This document shows positions 53,312 to 62,049 of a stretch of 64,000 nucleotides of DNA, piece after piece. Each line of letters opens with the position of its first letter. Positions within the stretch are counted from its first letter, which is position 1. The stretch comes from Bog-793 sp963785415. GTDB taxonomy: Bacteria > Actinomycetota > Acidimicrobiia > Acidimicrobiales > Bog-793. The position numbers and the translations under genes are program-made. The notes below the pieces were generated by a model that worked only from the letters and a program-made list of their open reading frames with translations, had not been told where the DNA came from and ran no database searches. The stretch is from positions 1,302,001-1,366,000 of the forward strand of contig CAWAVB010000001.1 in NCBI GenBank assembly GCA_963785415.1, written 5' to 3'.

Positions 53312-54004
53312 GTGGAAAAAATGCCGCTGGCAGCCGCCTTGTCGCGGCGATTGTGGAGCCGCCATCCTCGAAAGCGCGCTGCGATTGGCGCGGTCATCGC
53401 GTTGTTCAGCATCGCGCTGCTGGCGTGGGTCGGTTGGGCATTGTGGGGTAATCGCTCTCCCCAGGGACACGGAGCGCCTCCCGACCGCTGGCTCAATGTC
53501 ATGACGGGGCTCGGAGCATCCGCCGCAGTTCTCGCCTTTCTGGGTGGCGCGTACCTAGCTGCTCGCTATGGGCGCCGCGCCAGCATCTCGATAAGCGCGG
53601 ATATCTCCGAGCTGCCGGGTGGCAGCGTGCTTATCGCTGCGAGACCTGAGGTCAAGGCCGTGGGTCTCTTTCGTGTGAAGTTTCACGGCACCGCTGGCGC
53701 GGTGATTCGGGTTAGGGAGGTCTACGCGGTTGAGGAATCGGTAAGTCAAACGGGGCTTTGGGAGGGTCAGTTTCGACTCGCTGCTGCGATCTTCGGTGAG
53801 CGTGACGAGGATCAACAGTTCGCTGAGTCCGGCGAGGCACTTCGGACAACTGTCTTGTTTCGTGTGCCCGCACCCGATGGCGTGATCGGGTGGATGGTGG
53901 TTGTGTCGATCAAAGCGCCAAGCCGATGGATGCCAGGGGCTAGCGGCGCATGGGGCGATAAAATCTTCGTCGTCCGCCCGGAGCCGAAAAAAGTAGCTCC
54001 GTGA
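53312..54004 (+). CDS. Two-helix membrane protein (230 aa)
   Basis: GTG start. Two transmembrane segments (AAIGAVIALFSIALLAWVGWALW near 24-46; LGASAAVLAFLGGAYLAARYG near 67-87), then a soluble beta-rich domain of about 140 residues. No family recognised. Its stop lies in a 4-nt overlap with the following gene. Near the right end of the element, so likely cargo. Confidence 0.68.
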   Translation: MEKMPLAAALSRRLWSRHPRKRAAIGAVIALFSIALLAWVGWALWGNRSPQGHGAPPDRWLNVMTGLGASAAVLAFLGGAYLAARYGRRASISISADISELPGGSVLIAARPEVKAVGLFRVKFHGTAGAVIRVREVYAVEESVSQTGLWEGQFRLAAAIFGERDEDQQFAESGEALRTTVLFRVPAPDGVIGWMVVVSIKAPSRWMPGASGAWGDKIFVVRPEPKKVAP

Positions 54005-54285
54005 TGGGGACACGAGGAGCCAATCAGATGCCAGATCCCGAGAATCCTCCAGCGAATTCACCAGCGGACAGTCCTCCCCCGCAATCCGCGCAGGGTGTAT
54101 CCGAGGCGCAAGGGCAGCGGGCACTGAAGGCGCTCATCGGGTCTGGCGCTGCCGAGTTTCCCATGGACGTTCAGATGGCGAATATGGATTCAGCGGGTGG
54201 AGAGCCCCCGCCGCCCTCACCACCGCCTGCTCCGGCTACTACCCAGGCACCACCTCCGGCAGCCCCGTCCGACTCAGAGGGTTAG
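54001..54285 (+). CDS. Proline-rich small protein (94 aa)
   Basis: Starts at GTG 54001 (GTGA overlap with the membrane-protein stop). N-terminal half is polar; a middle part (ALKALIGSGAAEFPMDVQMAN) looks folded; the end is Pro/Ala-rich (PPPPSPPPAPATTQAPPP). Probably acts with the coupled membrane protein. Unknown function. Confidence 0.55.
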   Translation: MMGTRGANQMPDPENPPANSPADSPPPQSAQGVSEAQGQRALKALIGSGAAEFPMDVQMANMDSAGGEPPPPSPPPAPATTQAPPPAAPSDSEG

Positions 54286-54370
54286 TTCACCTCAGCGAAC
54301 CTCATCCACGAACGGCCCTAGGCTGTCCGAGACGGATGGCTGCGTTGTAACAACGTACGGGCACCTTGGG

Positions 54371-54391
54371 CGTGCGTTAGCCGTGCGTTAG
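54371..54391. repeat. Integrase arm-type sites, right pair
   Basis: CGTGCGTTAG at 54371-54380 and 54382-54391, 11 bp apart, about 130 bp inside attR. Same decamer and spacing as the pair at 35465-35485. Confidence 0.65.
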
Positions 54392-54476
54392 GCACTGGGT
54401 TTTCGGTGCGTCTCCGTGCATCAGCCTGCGGGTTGCGGGAAGACCGTCAGGCCAGGTGAACGGGCAAAATGGCATC

Positions 54477-54489
54477 TTCTCCCTGGTAG
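54477..54489. repeat. 13-bp repeat TTCTCCCTGGTAG, right copy
   Basis: Identical to 35410-35422; 31 bp inside the attR core. Confidence 0.55.
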
Positions 54490-54520
54490 ATTGAGCGAGG
54501 TGTCCCGAGGGTGAACAGCC

Positions 54521-54563
54521 TTCGGGACGCTGAGGTCGCGGGTTCAAATCCCGCCTTCCCGAC
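54521..54563. repeat. attR core (43 bp), tRNA-Pro 3' fragment
   Basis: Matches 35362-35404 at 42 of 43 positions. The original chromosomal 3' half of tRNA-Pro, now cut off from its 5' half and lacking an encoded CCA (it continues TCACC). The 54286-54792 gap holds only this site, the arm repeats and the 13-bp repeat, plus presumably the promoter for the next chromosomal gene. Confidence 0.92.
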
Positions 54564-54792
54564 TCACCGAGTCCCCACGCCGCGAGATCGACGCGGACCG
54601 CGTGCCGCCGCCACCGCGCGACCCGGTTCGGACGCCCGGTCCTTTTTCGGATCGCCGGTCCGGCGCGCTGCCTAATCTGGCCGCAAAGCGCCGAGTCGCT
54701 GGCCTGACGTTGCGCGTACCCGATCGCGGTCGGCCGCCCGAAGGGCCGACCACCCGTCAAGCCGTGGCCGGTTGACCCGCAAGGAGCCAAGG

Positions 54793-55695
54793 ATGAACGA
54801 GAACCTCTACGTTCCGACGAACGCCGAAGGCGTCGAGATGACGGCGACCGGCGAGATCGCGTGGGCCCTTCCGCGGGCCAGCGACACCACGACGTCGCCC
54901 GGTGACGTCGTACACGCCGTGTCCGGCGGCCGGCTCGTCCTGCGCCGGCCGGCGGCGCTCCTCGAGGCGCTCGACGAACGGATCTTTGCCGCCGAGGCGA
55001 TCGAGGGGGCCGACGACCGGGCCGAGCGCGTCGCCGCTCAGTCGGCGCGGCTCACCGCCGAGACTGCCTGGGGAGTTGACGGCGCAGCTCGCTTCGCCCT
55101 CGACTGCGCCGCTCACTCGCTCGGCGCCGCGGCGGCGACGGCGCTCCCGGACGGCTCGACGCTCGGCGACGTGGTCGCCGAGGCGAGGGTCATCCTCGAC
55201 CACACGAACCCGGACGGCGCGGAGCGGCTCGGAATGCTCACCCGGTTCGCCGCGCTGCGCCGGCTGCGCCGGCTCGGCTCCGAGGTCGGCGACGCCTCGC
55301 TCGCGCGGATGAGCCACGACCTCGGGGACGACCTCGACGCGCTCGACGACCCCGCCTGGACGACGCTCGCGGCGTGCTCCGAGGCGGTGCTCGCCGCCCT
55401 GGAGGCGCTACGCCATCTCGCCATGCCGCGCTACGCGCGCACCCGTGAGGAGCCACTCGACGAACATCAGGCCGAAGCCCCGAGCACGCCGCGCGCCCTC
55501 ATCCCGACACCGTGGGGCCCGATCGCCCTCGGGGCCGAGCACCATTCCCCCTATCAACCCGCCTGGGCAGCGGCGCGCGACGCCGCGGCCCGCGCCCGGG
55601 AGTCGGCGGCCGACACCGGGGGCCCCGGGGCCGCCACCGCCGAGCGCACCTATCAGGCCGCGCTCCTCGAACGGATCCTCGCGGGACGGGACTGA
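54793..55695 (+). CDS. Conserved-looking protein of unknown function (300 aa)
   Basis: ATG 54793 with AAGGAG upstream. The sequence is helical and Ala/Glu/Arg-rich, with segments such as RLTAETAWGVDGAARFALDCAAH and LARMSHDLGDDLDALDD, and no signal or membrane segment. No family is recognised. First chromosomal gene right of the element, high GC at third positions. Confidence 0.68.
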   Translation: MNENLYVPTNAEGVEMTATGEIAWALPRASDTTTSPGDVVHAVSGGRLVLRRPAALLEALDERIFAAEAIEGADDRAERVAAQSARLTAETAWGVDGAARFALDCAAHSLGAAAATALPDGSTLGDVVAEARVILDHTNPDGAERLGMLTRFAALRRLRRLGSEVGDASLARMSHDLGDDLDALDDPAWTTLAACSEAVLAALEALRHLAMPRYARTREEPLDEHQAEAPSTPRALIPTPWGPIALGAEHHSPYQPAWAAARDAAARARESAADTGGPGAATAERTYQAALLERILAGRD

Positions 55696-55702
55696 GCGGC
55701 CT

Positions 55703-56560
55703 CTAGTTCAGGCGCCGCGAACCGGCCGACCGGCGGGCGAGATCGTGGCGCTGGCCGAGACCGAGCGCCGTGACGTTCGCCGTCACCGGCGAGAGCGCCG
55801 ATTGCGCGGACTTCGCGACGAGCCCCACGGGCGGGGCGCCGAACGCCGCGTGGTACGGCGTCACCTGGAGCCACTCGGCGTACGGGAAGCCCCACTCGGC
55901 GTCGGGCGCCGTGGTCGGGTCCTCGACCCGCCAGTTGACGAGGTCGAGCGTGTAGTTCCAGTAGCCCGAGCCGACGTTCTCCTGGGCGACCGTCACCGTC
56001 CCGTTGCCGGTCGCGCGGTTGAACGAGCTCGCCGTGACGACGGCGACGTGACCAGCCGACCAGGCGTCGAAGTCCGGCGCGTCCGAGAAGCTGATGACGT
56101 CGCCCGCGACCGGCGGATGACCGACGGCCCGCGGCGAACCGTTCACGTAAAGACTCGTGTTGGAATAGGCGGCGTGGTAGTTGGCGACGATCGCCTGGCC
56201 GTTGCCGTGAACCGGTGTCAGCCCGTCGACGACGGCGAGGAAGCGATCGGCGAGCTCGACGCACTGGAATCCGGGTGTCGCGTTGAAGTAACCGCGGTCC
56301 GCGCCGTACGGGCCGGGCAGGTCGACCAACCCCCACGTGCCCCCGTTGTCAGGTCCGGGCCCGCAGATCGGCAGGTTCGGCTTCGTCCCGGTCCAGCCAA
56401 CGACCGACGCCCCGTACTGGCTGCACCACGACGGCGTCGTGCCGGGAATCGCCGAGGCGCCGGACGGCGCCGCGGCGAACGCGCCGACGACCGTCATCCC
56501 GACCGCGACGAGTGCCGCCCCCATCCCCCCGAGTAGCAGGCCAAGCGGTCCCTTGCGCAT
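55703..56560 (-). CDS. Secreted CHAP-domain cell-wall hydrolase
   Basis: 285 residues. Signal peptide (LGLLLGGMGAALVAVGMTVVGAFA), then a CHAP domain: Cys100 in GFQCVELADRF, His171 in AGHVAVVT and the QEN triad region (VAQENVG, about 193-195). It probably cleaves peptide bonds in peptidoglycan. CHAP proteins serve in cell separation or lysis; no phage genes flank it and it lies outside the att sites, so a host role is likely. Confidence 0.86.
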   Translation of the reverse strand: MRKGPLGLLLGGMGAALVAVGMTVVGAFAAAPSGASAIPGTTPSWCSQYGASVVGWTGTKPNLPICGPGPDNGGTWGLVDLPGPYGADRGYFNATPGFQCVELADRFLAVVDGLTPVHGNGQAIVANYHAAYSNTSLYVNGSPRAVGHPPVAGDVISFSDAPDFDAWSAGHVAVVTASSFNRATGNGTVTVAQENVGSGYWNYTLDLVNWRVEDPTTAPDAEWGFPYAEWLQVTPYHAAFGAPPVGLVAKSAQSALSPVTANVTALGLGQRHDLARRSAGSRRLN

Positions 56561-56904
56561 CCGCTCTCCAGTCGACTCGCGAATTGCCGCGACCTACCGC
56601 CCGAAAGGGCGCAAAAAAGCCACGGCTAGTACCCGGATTGGTGTCCCGGTGACTGTACGAAGTCGATGCGAAACGCCGCAAGGGAATCGGCATGACAATG
56701 CCGTGACGATGACGCCAACCCTGCGCACAGCGTCGCGGCGCCGTTCGGGCCGTCACGGTACGTGTGAAAAAGATCACGTTCCGTGAACCCAGGCGGCTTC
56801 GGGTGGGACCTCGCGCCGCGGCGTGGCCGCGGGTCTGCCCGAGGATCCGCTACGTTCGCCACCCAGCGCAACGGTTGCGCCGCGGAAAAGGAACCCGGCA
56901 GGCG
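56561..56904. other. Divergent promoter region between CHAP gene and proS
   Basis: About 340 bases without a gene. A stem CGCCC-GAAA-GGGCG at 56598-56611 with a run of six A on its right lies in the 5' leader of the CHAP gene on the minus strand. I compared it with the c-di-AMP riboswitch that often precedes wall-hydrolase genes but saw no convincing match. Confidence 0.4.
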
Positions 56905-58347
56905 ATGGCGAAGACGAACGAGCGCGGGATCACCCCGCAGAGCGAGGACTTCTCGGCCTGGTACAACGAGCTCGTCGTGCGCGCCGAGCTCGCCGACCGC
57001 GGCCCGGTGCGCGGCACGATGGTCATCCGCCCCTACGGTTACCGGATCTGGGAGCTCCTGTCGGGAGAACTCGACCGGCTGATCAAAGCGAGCGGGCACG
57101 AGAACGCGTACTTCCCGCTTTTCATCCCGGAAAGCCACCTCCGCCGCGAGGCCGAGCACGTCGAGGGGTTCTCGCCCGAGCTGGCGATCGTCACCCACGC
57201 CGGCGGCGAGGAACTCGAAGAGCCGCTCGTCGTCCGGCCGACATCGGAGACCGTCGTCGGCGAGATGTACGCCCGATGGATCGACTCGTATCGCGACCTT
57301 CCGGTGAAGATCAACCAGTGGGCGAACGTCGTGCGCTGGGAGCTGCGGCCGCGGCTGTTCCTGCGCACGACCGAGTTCCTCTGGCAGGAGGGCCACACGG
57401 CCCACGCCACCGAGCAAGACGCCGTCGACGAGATGTTGGTGGCCGCCGATTTCTACCGGGAGCTCGCCGAGGACTTCGCGGCGATGCCGGTCCTCGTCGG
57501 GGACAAAACGCCCTCGGAGCGCTTCGCCGGGGCGGTGCGGACCGTCTCGCTCGAGGCGATGATGCGCGACGGCCGCGCCCTGCAGGCCGGGACCTCGCAC
57601 TACCTGGGGACGAACTTCGCCCGGGCCTTCGGCATCGAATACACGGGGGTCGACGGCGTGCGCAAGTTCTGCCACACGTCCTCGTGGGGGATGAGCACCC
57701 GCATGGTCGGCGGCGTGATCATGACCCACGGCGACGACCGGGGTCTCGTGCTGCCGCCGAGGATCGCGCCGTACCAGGTCGTCGTCGTGCCCATCGGCAA
57801 GGAGACCGAGCTCGGCACCGTGTCGGCGGCGGCCGACGCGCTCGCGGCCGAGCTCATAGATCACGGCGTCCGGGTCACGGTCGACGCCCGCACCCACGTG
57901 TCGGCCGGTTTCAAGTTCAACGAATGGGAGCTGCGCGGCGTGCCGGTCCGGATCGAGCTCGGCCCGCGTGATCTCGCCGCCGGCACCGTCGTCGTCGTCG
58001 ACCGGCTGACCGGGGAGAAGGCGTCGGTCGTCGCGGCCGCGGTCGCACCGACGATGCCGGCTCGTCTCGACGAGTTCCAGCGCGCGCTCTTCGAGCGGGC
58101 GAGGGAGTTCCGCGACTCACGTTCGGTAGCCGTCGACACGTTCGACGAGCTCGCCGCGGCGGTCGCGACCGGCTTTGCCTACGCCTTCATCTGCGAGGAG
58201 CCGGGCTGCGAGAAGGCGATCCAGGAGCGGACCGGCGCGACGCCGCGCTGTATACCCCGCGACGGACCCGACGAATCGGGCCCGTGCGTCGTGTGCGGCG
58301 CGTCCTCGGGCTACGGACGCCGGCTCGTCTTCGGCCGCGCCTACTGA
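56905..58347 (+). CDS. proS: Prolyl-tRNA synthetase, archaeal/eukaryotic type
   Basis: 480 residues, class II. Lacks the bacterial INS editing insertion; motif 2 with LRTTEFLWQEGHTAH, motif 3 GTSHYLGTNFARAFGI and MGG-x-x-x-THGDDRGLVLPP, then an anticodon-binding domain and a C-terminal zinc-type end (CEEPGCEKA, CVVCGASS). This is the ProS3 form. Start at ATG 56905 where TNERGITPQSEDFSAWY begins. Charges tRNA-Pro, one of which is the element's integration site 2.4 kb from here in the empty chromosome. Confidence 0.94.
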   Translation: MAKTNERGITPQSEDFSAWYNELVVRAELADRGPVRGTMVIRPYGYRIWELLSGELDRLIKASGHENAYFPLFIPESHLRREAEHVEGFSPELAIVTHAGGEELEEPLVVRPTSETVVGEMYARWIDSYRDLPVKINQWANVVRWELRPRLFLRTTEFLWQEGHTAHATEQDAVDEMLVAADFYRELAEDFAAMPVLVGDKTPSERFAGAVRTVSLEAMMRDGRALQAGTSHYLGTNFARAFGIEYTGVDGVRKFCHTSSWGMSTRMVGGVIMTHGDDRGLVLPPRIAPYQVVVVPIGKETELGTVSAAADALAAELIDHGVRVTVDARTHVSAGFKFNEWELRGVPVRIELGPRDLAAGTVVVVDRLTGEKASVVAAAVAPTMPARLDEFQRALFERAREFRDSRSVAVDTFDELAAAVATGFAYAFICEEPGCEKAIQERTGATPRCIPRDGPDESGPCVVCGASSGYGRRLVFGRAY

Positions 58348-58352
58348 GCTCT

Positions 58353-59375
58353 CTAGCGACGCGCGGCGAGGATCTCAGCGATCTCGACGGCGTTGAGGGC
58401 CGCGCCCTTGCGCAGGTTGTCGCCGGAGACGAACAGCACGAGCCCGTTCGCTACCGTCGGGTCTCGCCGGATCCGCCCGACGAGCACCGGATCGGTCCCG
58501 GCGGTCCGCAGCGGCGTCGGCACGTCGGCCAGGACGACGCCGGGGGACGCGGCGAGGATCTCGCGGGCGGTCTCCGGGGTGAGCGCCCGCGCGAATTCCA
58601 GCGCGAGAGCGAGCGAATGCCCCGTGAACACCGGGACCCGCACGCACGAGCAGACGACGCCCAGTTCGGCGAGGCCGAGGATCTTGCGGCTCTCGTCGCG
58701 GAACTTCTGCTCCTCGTCGGTCTCGCCGGTCCCGTCCTCGACGAGGGCGCCCGCCAGGGGCAAGACGTTGAACGCGACCGGCGCGACGAACTTCGACGGC
58801 GCGGGGAACTCGACCGCGGAGCCGTCGAAAGTGAGCGCGCTTGCTCGGTCGGCGCCGGCACGGACCTGCGCGTCGAGCTCGGCGACACCGGCGAGCCCCG
58901 CGCCCGACACGGCCTGATAGGTCGCCGCGACGACGCGCCGCAGCCCCGCCGCGACGTCGAGCGGCTTGAGGACGGGCATCGCGACCATCGTCGTGCAGTT
59001 CGGATTGGCGACGATCCCCTTCGGGATCGACGCGAGCGCCTCCGGGTTCACCTCGGAAACGACGAGCGGCACCTCGGGATCCATGCGCCAGGCAGAAGAG
59101 TTGTCGATGACGACCGCCCCGGCGGCCGCGACCCGCGGGGCGAGCCAGAGCGAGGTCGTCTTGCCGCAGGAGAAGAGCGCGATCTCGAGCCCGGTGAAGT
59201 CTGCCCTGTCGGCGTCTTCGACGAGAACCTGCGCCCCGCGCCAGGGAAGCTTCGACCCCGCGGAACGGTGCGACGCGAAGTAGCGCATCTCGTCGACGGG
59301 GAAGTCCCGTTCGTCGACGAGGCGCCGCATGACACCACCGACCTGCCCCGTCGCCCCGAAGATCCCGACACGCAT
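58353..59375 (-). CDS. asd: Aspartate-semialdehyde dehydrogenase
   Basis: 340 residues. NADP motif GIFGATGQVGGVM, active-site Cys in NPNCTT (about 128), substrate Arg and catalytic His in FTGHSLAL. It reduces aspartyl phosphate to aspartate semialdehyde, the second step to lysine, threonine, methionine and diaminopimelate. It follows lysC in one transcript (42 bp between). Convergent with proS. Confidence 0.94.
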   Translation of the reverse strand: MRVGIFGATGQVGGVMRRLVDERDFPVDEMRYFASHRSAGSKLPWRGAQVLVEDADRADFTGLEIALFSCGKTTSLWLAPRVAAAGAVVIDNSSAWRMDPEVPLVVSEVNPEALASIPKGIVANPNCTTMVAMPVLKPLDVAAGLRRVVAATYQAVSGAGLAGVAELDAQVRAGADRASALTFDGSAVEFPAPSKFVAPVAFNVLPLAGALVEDGTGETDEEQKFRDESRKILGLAELGVVCSCVRVPVFTGHSLALALEFARALTPETAREILAASPGVVLADVPTPLRTAGTDPVLVGRIRRDPTVANGLVLFVSGDNLRKGAALNAVEIAEILAARR

Positions 59376-59417
59376 GGCGTCAGGCTAGCGAGCGCGTTCC
59401 GGACGGTCAGATCGGCT

Positions 59418-60632
59418 TCAGCCTCCGAGGCCGAAGGCGTCGTGCAGGGCGCGGACCGCCTTGTCGACCACTTCCGCCCGCACGACGCAGGAGATGCGGA
59501 TCGGCGACGTCGAGATCATCTCGATGTTGATGCCCGCCGCGGCGAGCGTCTCAAACATCATCGCCGTCACGCCGGGATGCGTCTTCATCCCCGCTCCGAC
59601 GATCGAGACCTGGGCGATGCCCTCGTCGACGAGGACTTCGCGCGCCCCGATCCCGGCCGACAGCGACTGCGTCTCCTCGCGGGCCGCGACGAGCTCGGCA
59701 CGCGGGACGGTGAAGGAGATGTCCGTCAGCCCCTCCCGGGAGGTGTTCTGCACGATCATGTCGACGTTCACGGCGCGTTCGGCGAGCGCCCGGAACACGG
59801 TGGCCGCCACCCCGGGACGGTCGGGAACCGCGGTGATCGTCACCTTCACCTCCGAGACCTCGCTCGTCACGGCAGAGACGATGGGCTGTTCCATGGACGG
59901 GTCCTCCTCGGTCACCCACGTCCCGGGCTCCCAGGTGAACGAGGAACGGACGTGGACCGGTACGTGATGGTTGCGGGCGAACTCGACCGACCGGAGCGCG
60001 AGAACCCGACCCCCGGTCGAGGCGATCTCGAGCATCTCGTCGAACGAGACCTTTTGGAGCCGACGCGCGCTCGGCACCACTCGCGGGTCGGCGGTGAACA
60101 CCCCCGAGACGTCGGTGTAGATCTCGCACCGGTCCGCCCCGAGGGCCGCGGCGAGCGCGACGGCCGTCGTGTCGGATCCTCCCCGGCCGAGCGTCGTGAT
60201 GTCGCGGGTGGTCGACACCCCCTGGAAGCCGGCGACCACGGGGACGAGGCCCTCGGCGAGCGCCTCGGTCAGCCGCGTGGCGCGCACCTCGACGATCTTC
60301 GCCTTCGTGTGCGTCGTGTCCGTGATGATGCCGGCCTGGCTGCCGGTGAACGACGCCGCCTCGACACCGAGCTCGGCGAGCGCCATGCAAAGAAGCGACA
60401 TCGTGATCCGCTCGCCCGCCGTCAGCAGCATGTCGAGCTCGCGTCCCGGCGTCACCGAGCTCACGTCCTCGGCCATCCGCACGAGCTCGTCCGTCGTCTT
60501 GCCCATCGCCGAGACGACGACGACGACTTCGTCGCCGTTCTGACGCGTCCAGGCCACGTGCTTGGCGACCTCGCGGATCCGGTCGGAGTCGGCGACCGAC
60601 GTGCCGCCGAACTTCTGCACGATGCGGGCCAC
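59418..60632 (-). CDS. lysC: Aspartate kinase
   Basis: 404 residues with KFGGTSVADSDRI at the start, GRGGSDTTAVALAAALGA, and two C-terminal ACT domains (about 265-335 and 345-400, DRPGVAATVFRALAE; THPGVTAMMFETLAAAGI) that give feedback control by lysine and threonine. First step of the aspartate family. Co-transcribed with asd. Confidence 0.94.
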   Translation of the reverse strand: MARIVQKFGGTSVADSDRIREVAKHVAWTRQNGDEVVVVVSAMGKTTDELVRMAEDVSSVTPGRELDMLLTAGERITMSLLCMALAELGVEAASFTGSQAGIITDTTHTKAKIVEVRATRLTEALAEGLVPVVAGFQGVSTTRDITTLGRGGSDTTAVALAAALGADRCEIYTDVSGVFTADPRVVPSARRLQKVSFDEMLEIASTGGRVLALRSVEFARNHHVPVHVRSSFTWEPGTWVTEEDPSMEQPIVSAVTSEVSEVKVTITAVPDRPGVAATVFRALAERAVNVDMIVQNTSREGLTDISFTVPRAELVAAREETQSLSAGIGAREVLVDEGIAQVSIVGAGMKTHPGVTAMMFETLAAAGINIEMISTSPIRISCVVRAEVVDKAVRALHDAFGLGG

Positions 60633-60673
60633 GTGGACAACCTAGTGCTCCGTCGCGACTAGCTTGGCTGGCC

Positions 60674-61456
60674 GTGCCGAGTGAAAAGCGCGCCCGACAG
60701 CGCGCGATGCGACAAGTCAAGGTCGAGCAGGCCCAGAAGCACAAGCGGCGCTCCCGGCGGCTGCGCCGGACCCTCGGCGCGCTCGTCATCGTTGCCGCGC
60801 TCGTCGGCGTCATCGCGCTGGTGAGCCAGCACCCCAAGCCGACCGCGTTCACCGCGGTCGCGCCGACCTGCCTGCCCAAGGGCGAGACGGTCTCGAAGTC
60901 CCGGCACGTCAACTTCACGGGCACCCCCCCGATGTGCATCTCGGCCAAGGCCACCTACGACGCGACCGTGAAGACGGACCTCGGGTCGTTCGTCATCTCC
61001 ATGCCGGCGTCTCGATCGCCCAAAGCGGTGAACAACTTCGTCTTCCTCGCCAGATACCGGTTCTTTGACGGGACGAAACTCTTCCGGGCGATCCCCGGCA
61101 CCTTCGTCCAGGGCGGCTCGCCCACCGGAAAGGCGAGCGGCGAGGCCGGCTACAGCTGGTTGAGCGAGCCCCCGAAGTCGTCGTGTGCCGCCAACAAGAG
61201 CTGCTACCCGACCTGGAGCGTGCTGTACGCGACGCGGGAGAACAAGAAGAAACAGAACGAGAACGGGAGCCAGTTCTTCGTCGTCCTGCCGAAGTACGAG
61301 GCGCTCGTCGGCGGGGACCCCATCTTCACGTCCTTCGGCACCGTCATATCCGGGCGGCCCGTGCTCAAAGAGATCGCCAAGGACGGCACGGCTGGCGGCA
61401 CGCCGTCGAAGACGCACCACATCATCTCGGTGACGATCACGAAGGTCGCCTCCTAG
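60674..61456 (+). CDS. Membrane-anchored cyclophilin-type PPIase
   Basis: 260 residues. Basic N-terminus with a single helix (TLGALVIVAALVGVIALVS), then a cyclophilin domain: NNFVFLARYRFFDGTKLFRAIPGTFVQGGSPTG and NENGSQFFVVLP. The FHR motif reads LFRAI, so the catalytic Arg is kept but the His is not. It isomerises Xaa-Pro bonds, probably outside the membrane. GTG start. A second PPIase gene follows 22 bp later. Confidence 0.88.
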   Translation: MPSEKRARQRAMRQVKVEQAQKHKRRSRRLRRTLGALVIVAALVGVIALVSQHPKPTAFTAVAPTCLPKGETVSKSRHVNFTGTPPMCISAKATYDATVKTDLGSFVISMPASRSPKAVNNFVFLARYRFFDGTKLFRAIPGTFVQGGSPTGKASGEAGYSWLSEPPKSSCAANKSCYPTWSVLYATRENKKKQNENGSQFFVVLPKYEALVGGDPIFTSFGTVISGRPVLKEIAKDGTAGGTPSKTHHIISVTITKVAS

Positions 61457-61478
61457 AGGCGCCGACGAAAGGACGACC

Positions 61479-62036
61479 ATGCCGAGCGAGTGCCCCCCGG
61501 CGGACGGCTCCGCCCCCAAGACCGTGCGGTTCGCCGGACCGCCGCTGATGTGTGTCGACCCGGAGCACCGTTACACGGCGACGATGGTCACCTCGAAAGG
61601 GACGATGGTCTTCGCGCTCGATGCCGCGGGCGCGCCCCTGACCGTCAACAGCTTCGTCTTCCTCGCCCGCTACCACTTCTTCGACGGAATCGTCTTCCAT
61701 CGCATCATCCCCGGATTCGTCGTCCAGGGCGGCGACCCGACCGGGACGGGGACGGGAGGACCGGGGTACCGCTTCGCCGACGAGCTGCCAAAGCCCGGCC
61801 GCTACGAGATCGGCTCGCTGGCGATGGCGAACGCCGGGCCGAACACGAACGGCAGCCAGTTCTTCATCATCTCCGGGGACCAGGGCACGGCGCTGCCGCC
61901 GCTGTACTCGCTGTTCGGCAGGGCCGTCTCGGGCCTCGACGTGCTCGCCGCGATCGAGGCGACCGGCAGCCCGTCGGGCACGCCGGGCGAAGCCGTCGTC
62001 ATCGAGTCCGTGACGATCGCCGAGTCGACCGAATAG
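61479..62036 (+). CDS. Cyclophilin-type PPIase
   Basis: 185 residues, no signal. NSFVFLARYHFFDGIVFHRIIPGFVVQGGDPTG has the full FHRII motif, and NGSQFFIIS completes the active site. Close to its membrane-anchored upstream neighbour, which it resembles from the PPLMCVDPEH-type start on, so the pair arose by duplication. Probably co-transcribed. Cytosolic. Confidence 0.9.
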   Translation: MPSECPPADGSAPKTVRFAGPPLMCVDPEHRYTATMVTSKGTMVFALDAAGAPLTVNSFVFLARYHFFDGIVFHRIIPGFVVQGGDPTGTGTGGPGYRFADELPKPGRYEIGSLAMANAGPNTNGSQFFIISGDQGTALPPLYSLFGRAVSGLDVLAAIEATGSPSGTPGEAVVIESVTIAESTE

Positions 62037-62049
62037 CCCGCGGTCCCGC

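Larger units (their letters stand above)
35362..54563. mobile_element. 19.2-kb integrated element at tRNA-Pro(CGG)
   Basis: Bounded by a 43-bp direct repeat of the tRNA-Pro 3' half (42/43 identical) with a tyrosine integrase pointing at the left junction. Mean GC and third-position GC look lower than in the flanks, and nearly all gene junctions are 4-nt overlaps. Contents: integrase, structured non-coding segment, excisionase, DUF3987 replication-type protein, several HTH proteins, inverted 9-bp repeat arrays, serine recombinase, secreted proteins, two kinase-like proteins, one tail-like protein and DUF3800. Virion packaging and conjugation genes were not found, so it may be a phage satellite, a mobilised element or a decayed prophage. 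Confidence 0.9.

Noticed and set aside
54377..54790. A frame with an NPRP-type segment across attR
   Set aside because: This is the usual spurious translation of a tRNA 3' end and matches the att core, not a gene.
35000..55000. CRISPR array
   Set aside because: No regularly spaced 25-40-bp repeats were seen; the 9-bp arrays are contiguous without spacers.
56561..56760. Possible c-di-AMP riboswitch upstream of the CHAP gene
   Set aside because: Gene type fits but the conserved core segments are not visible; only a simple GAAA hairpin is present.
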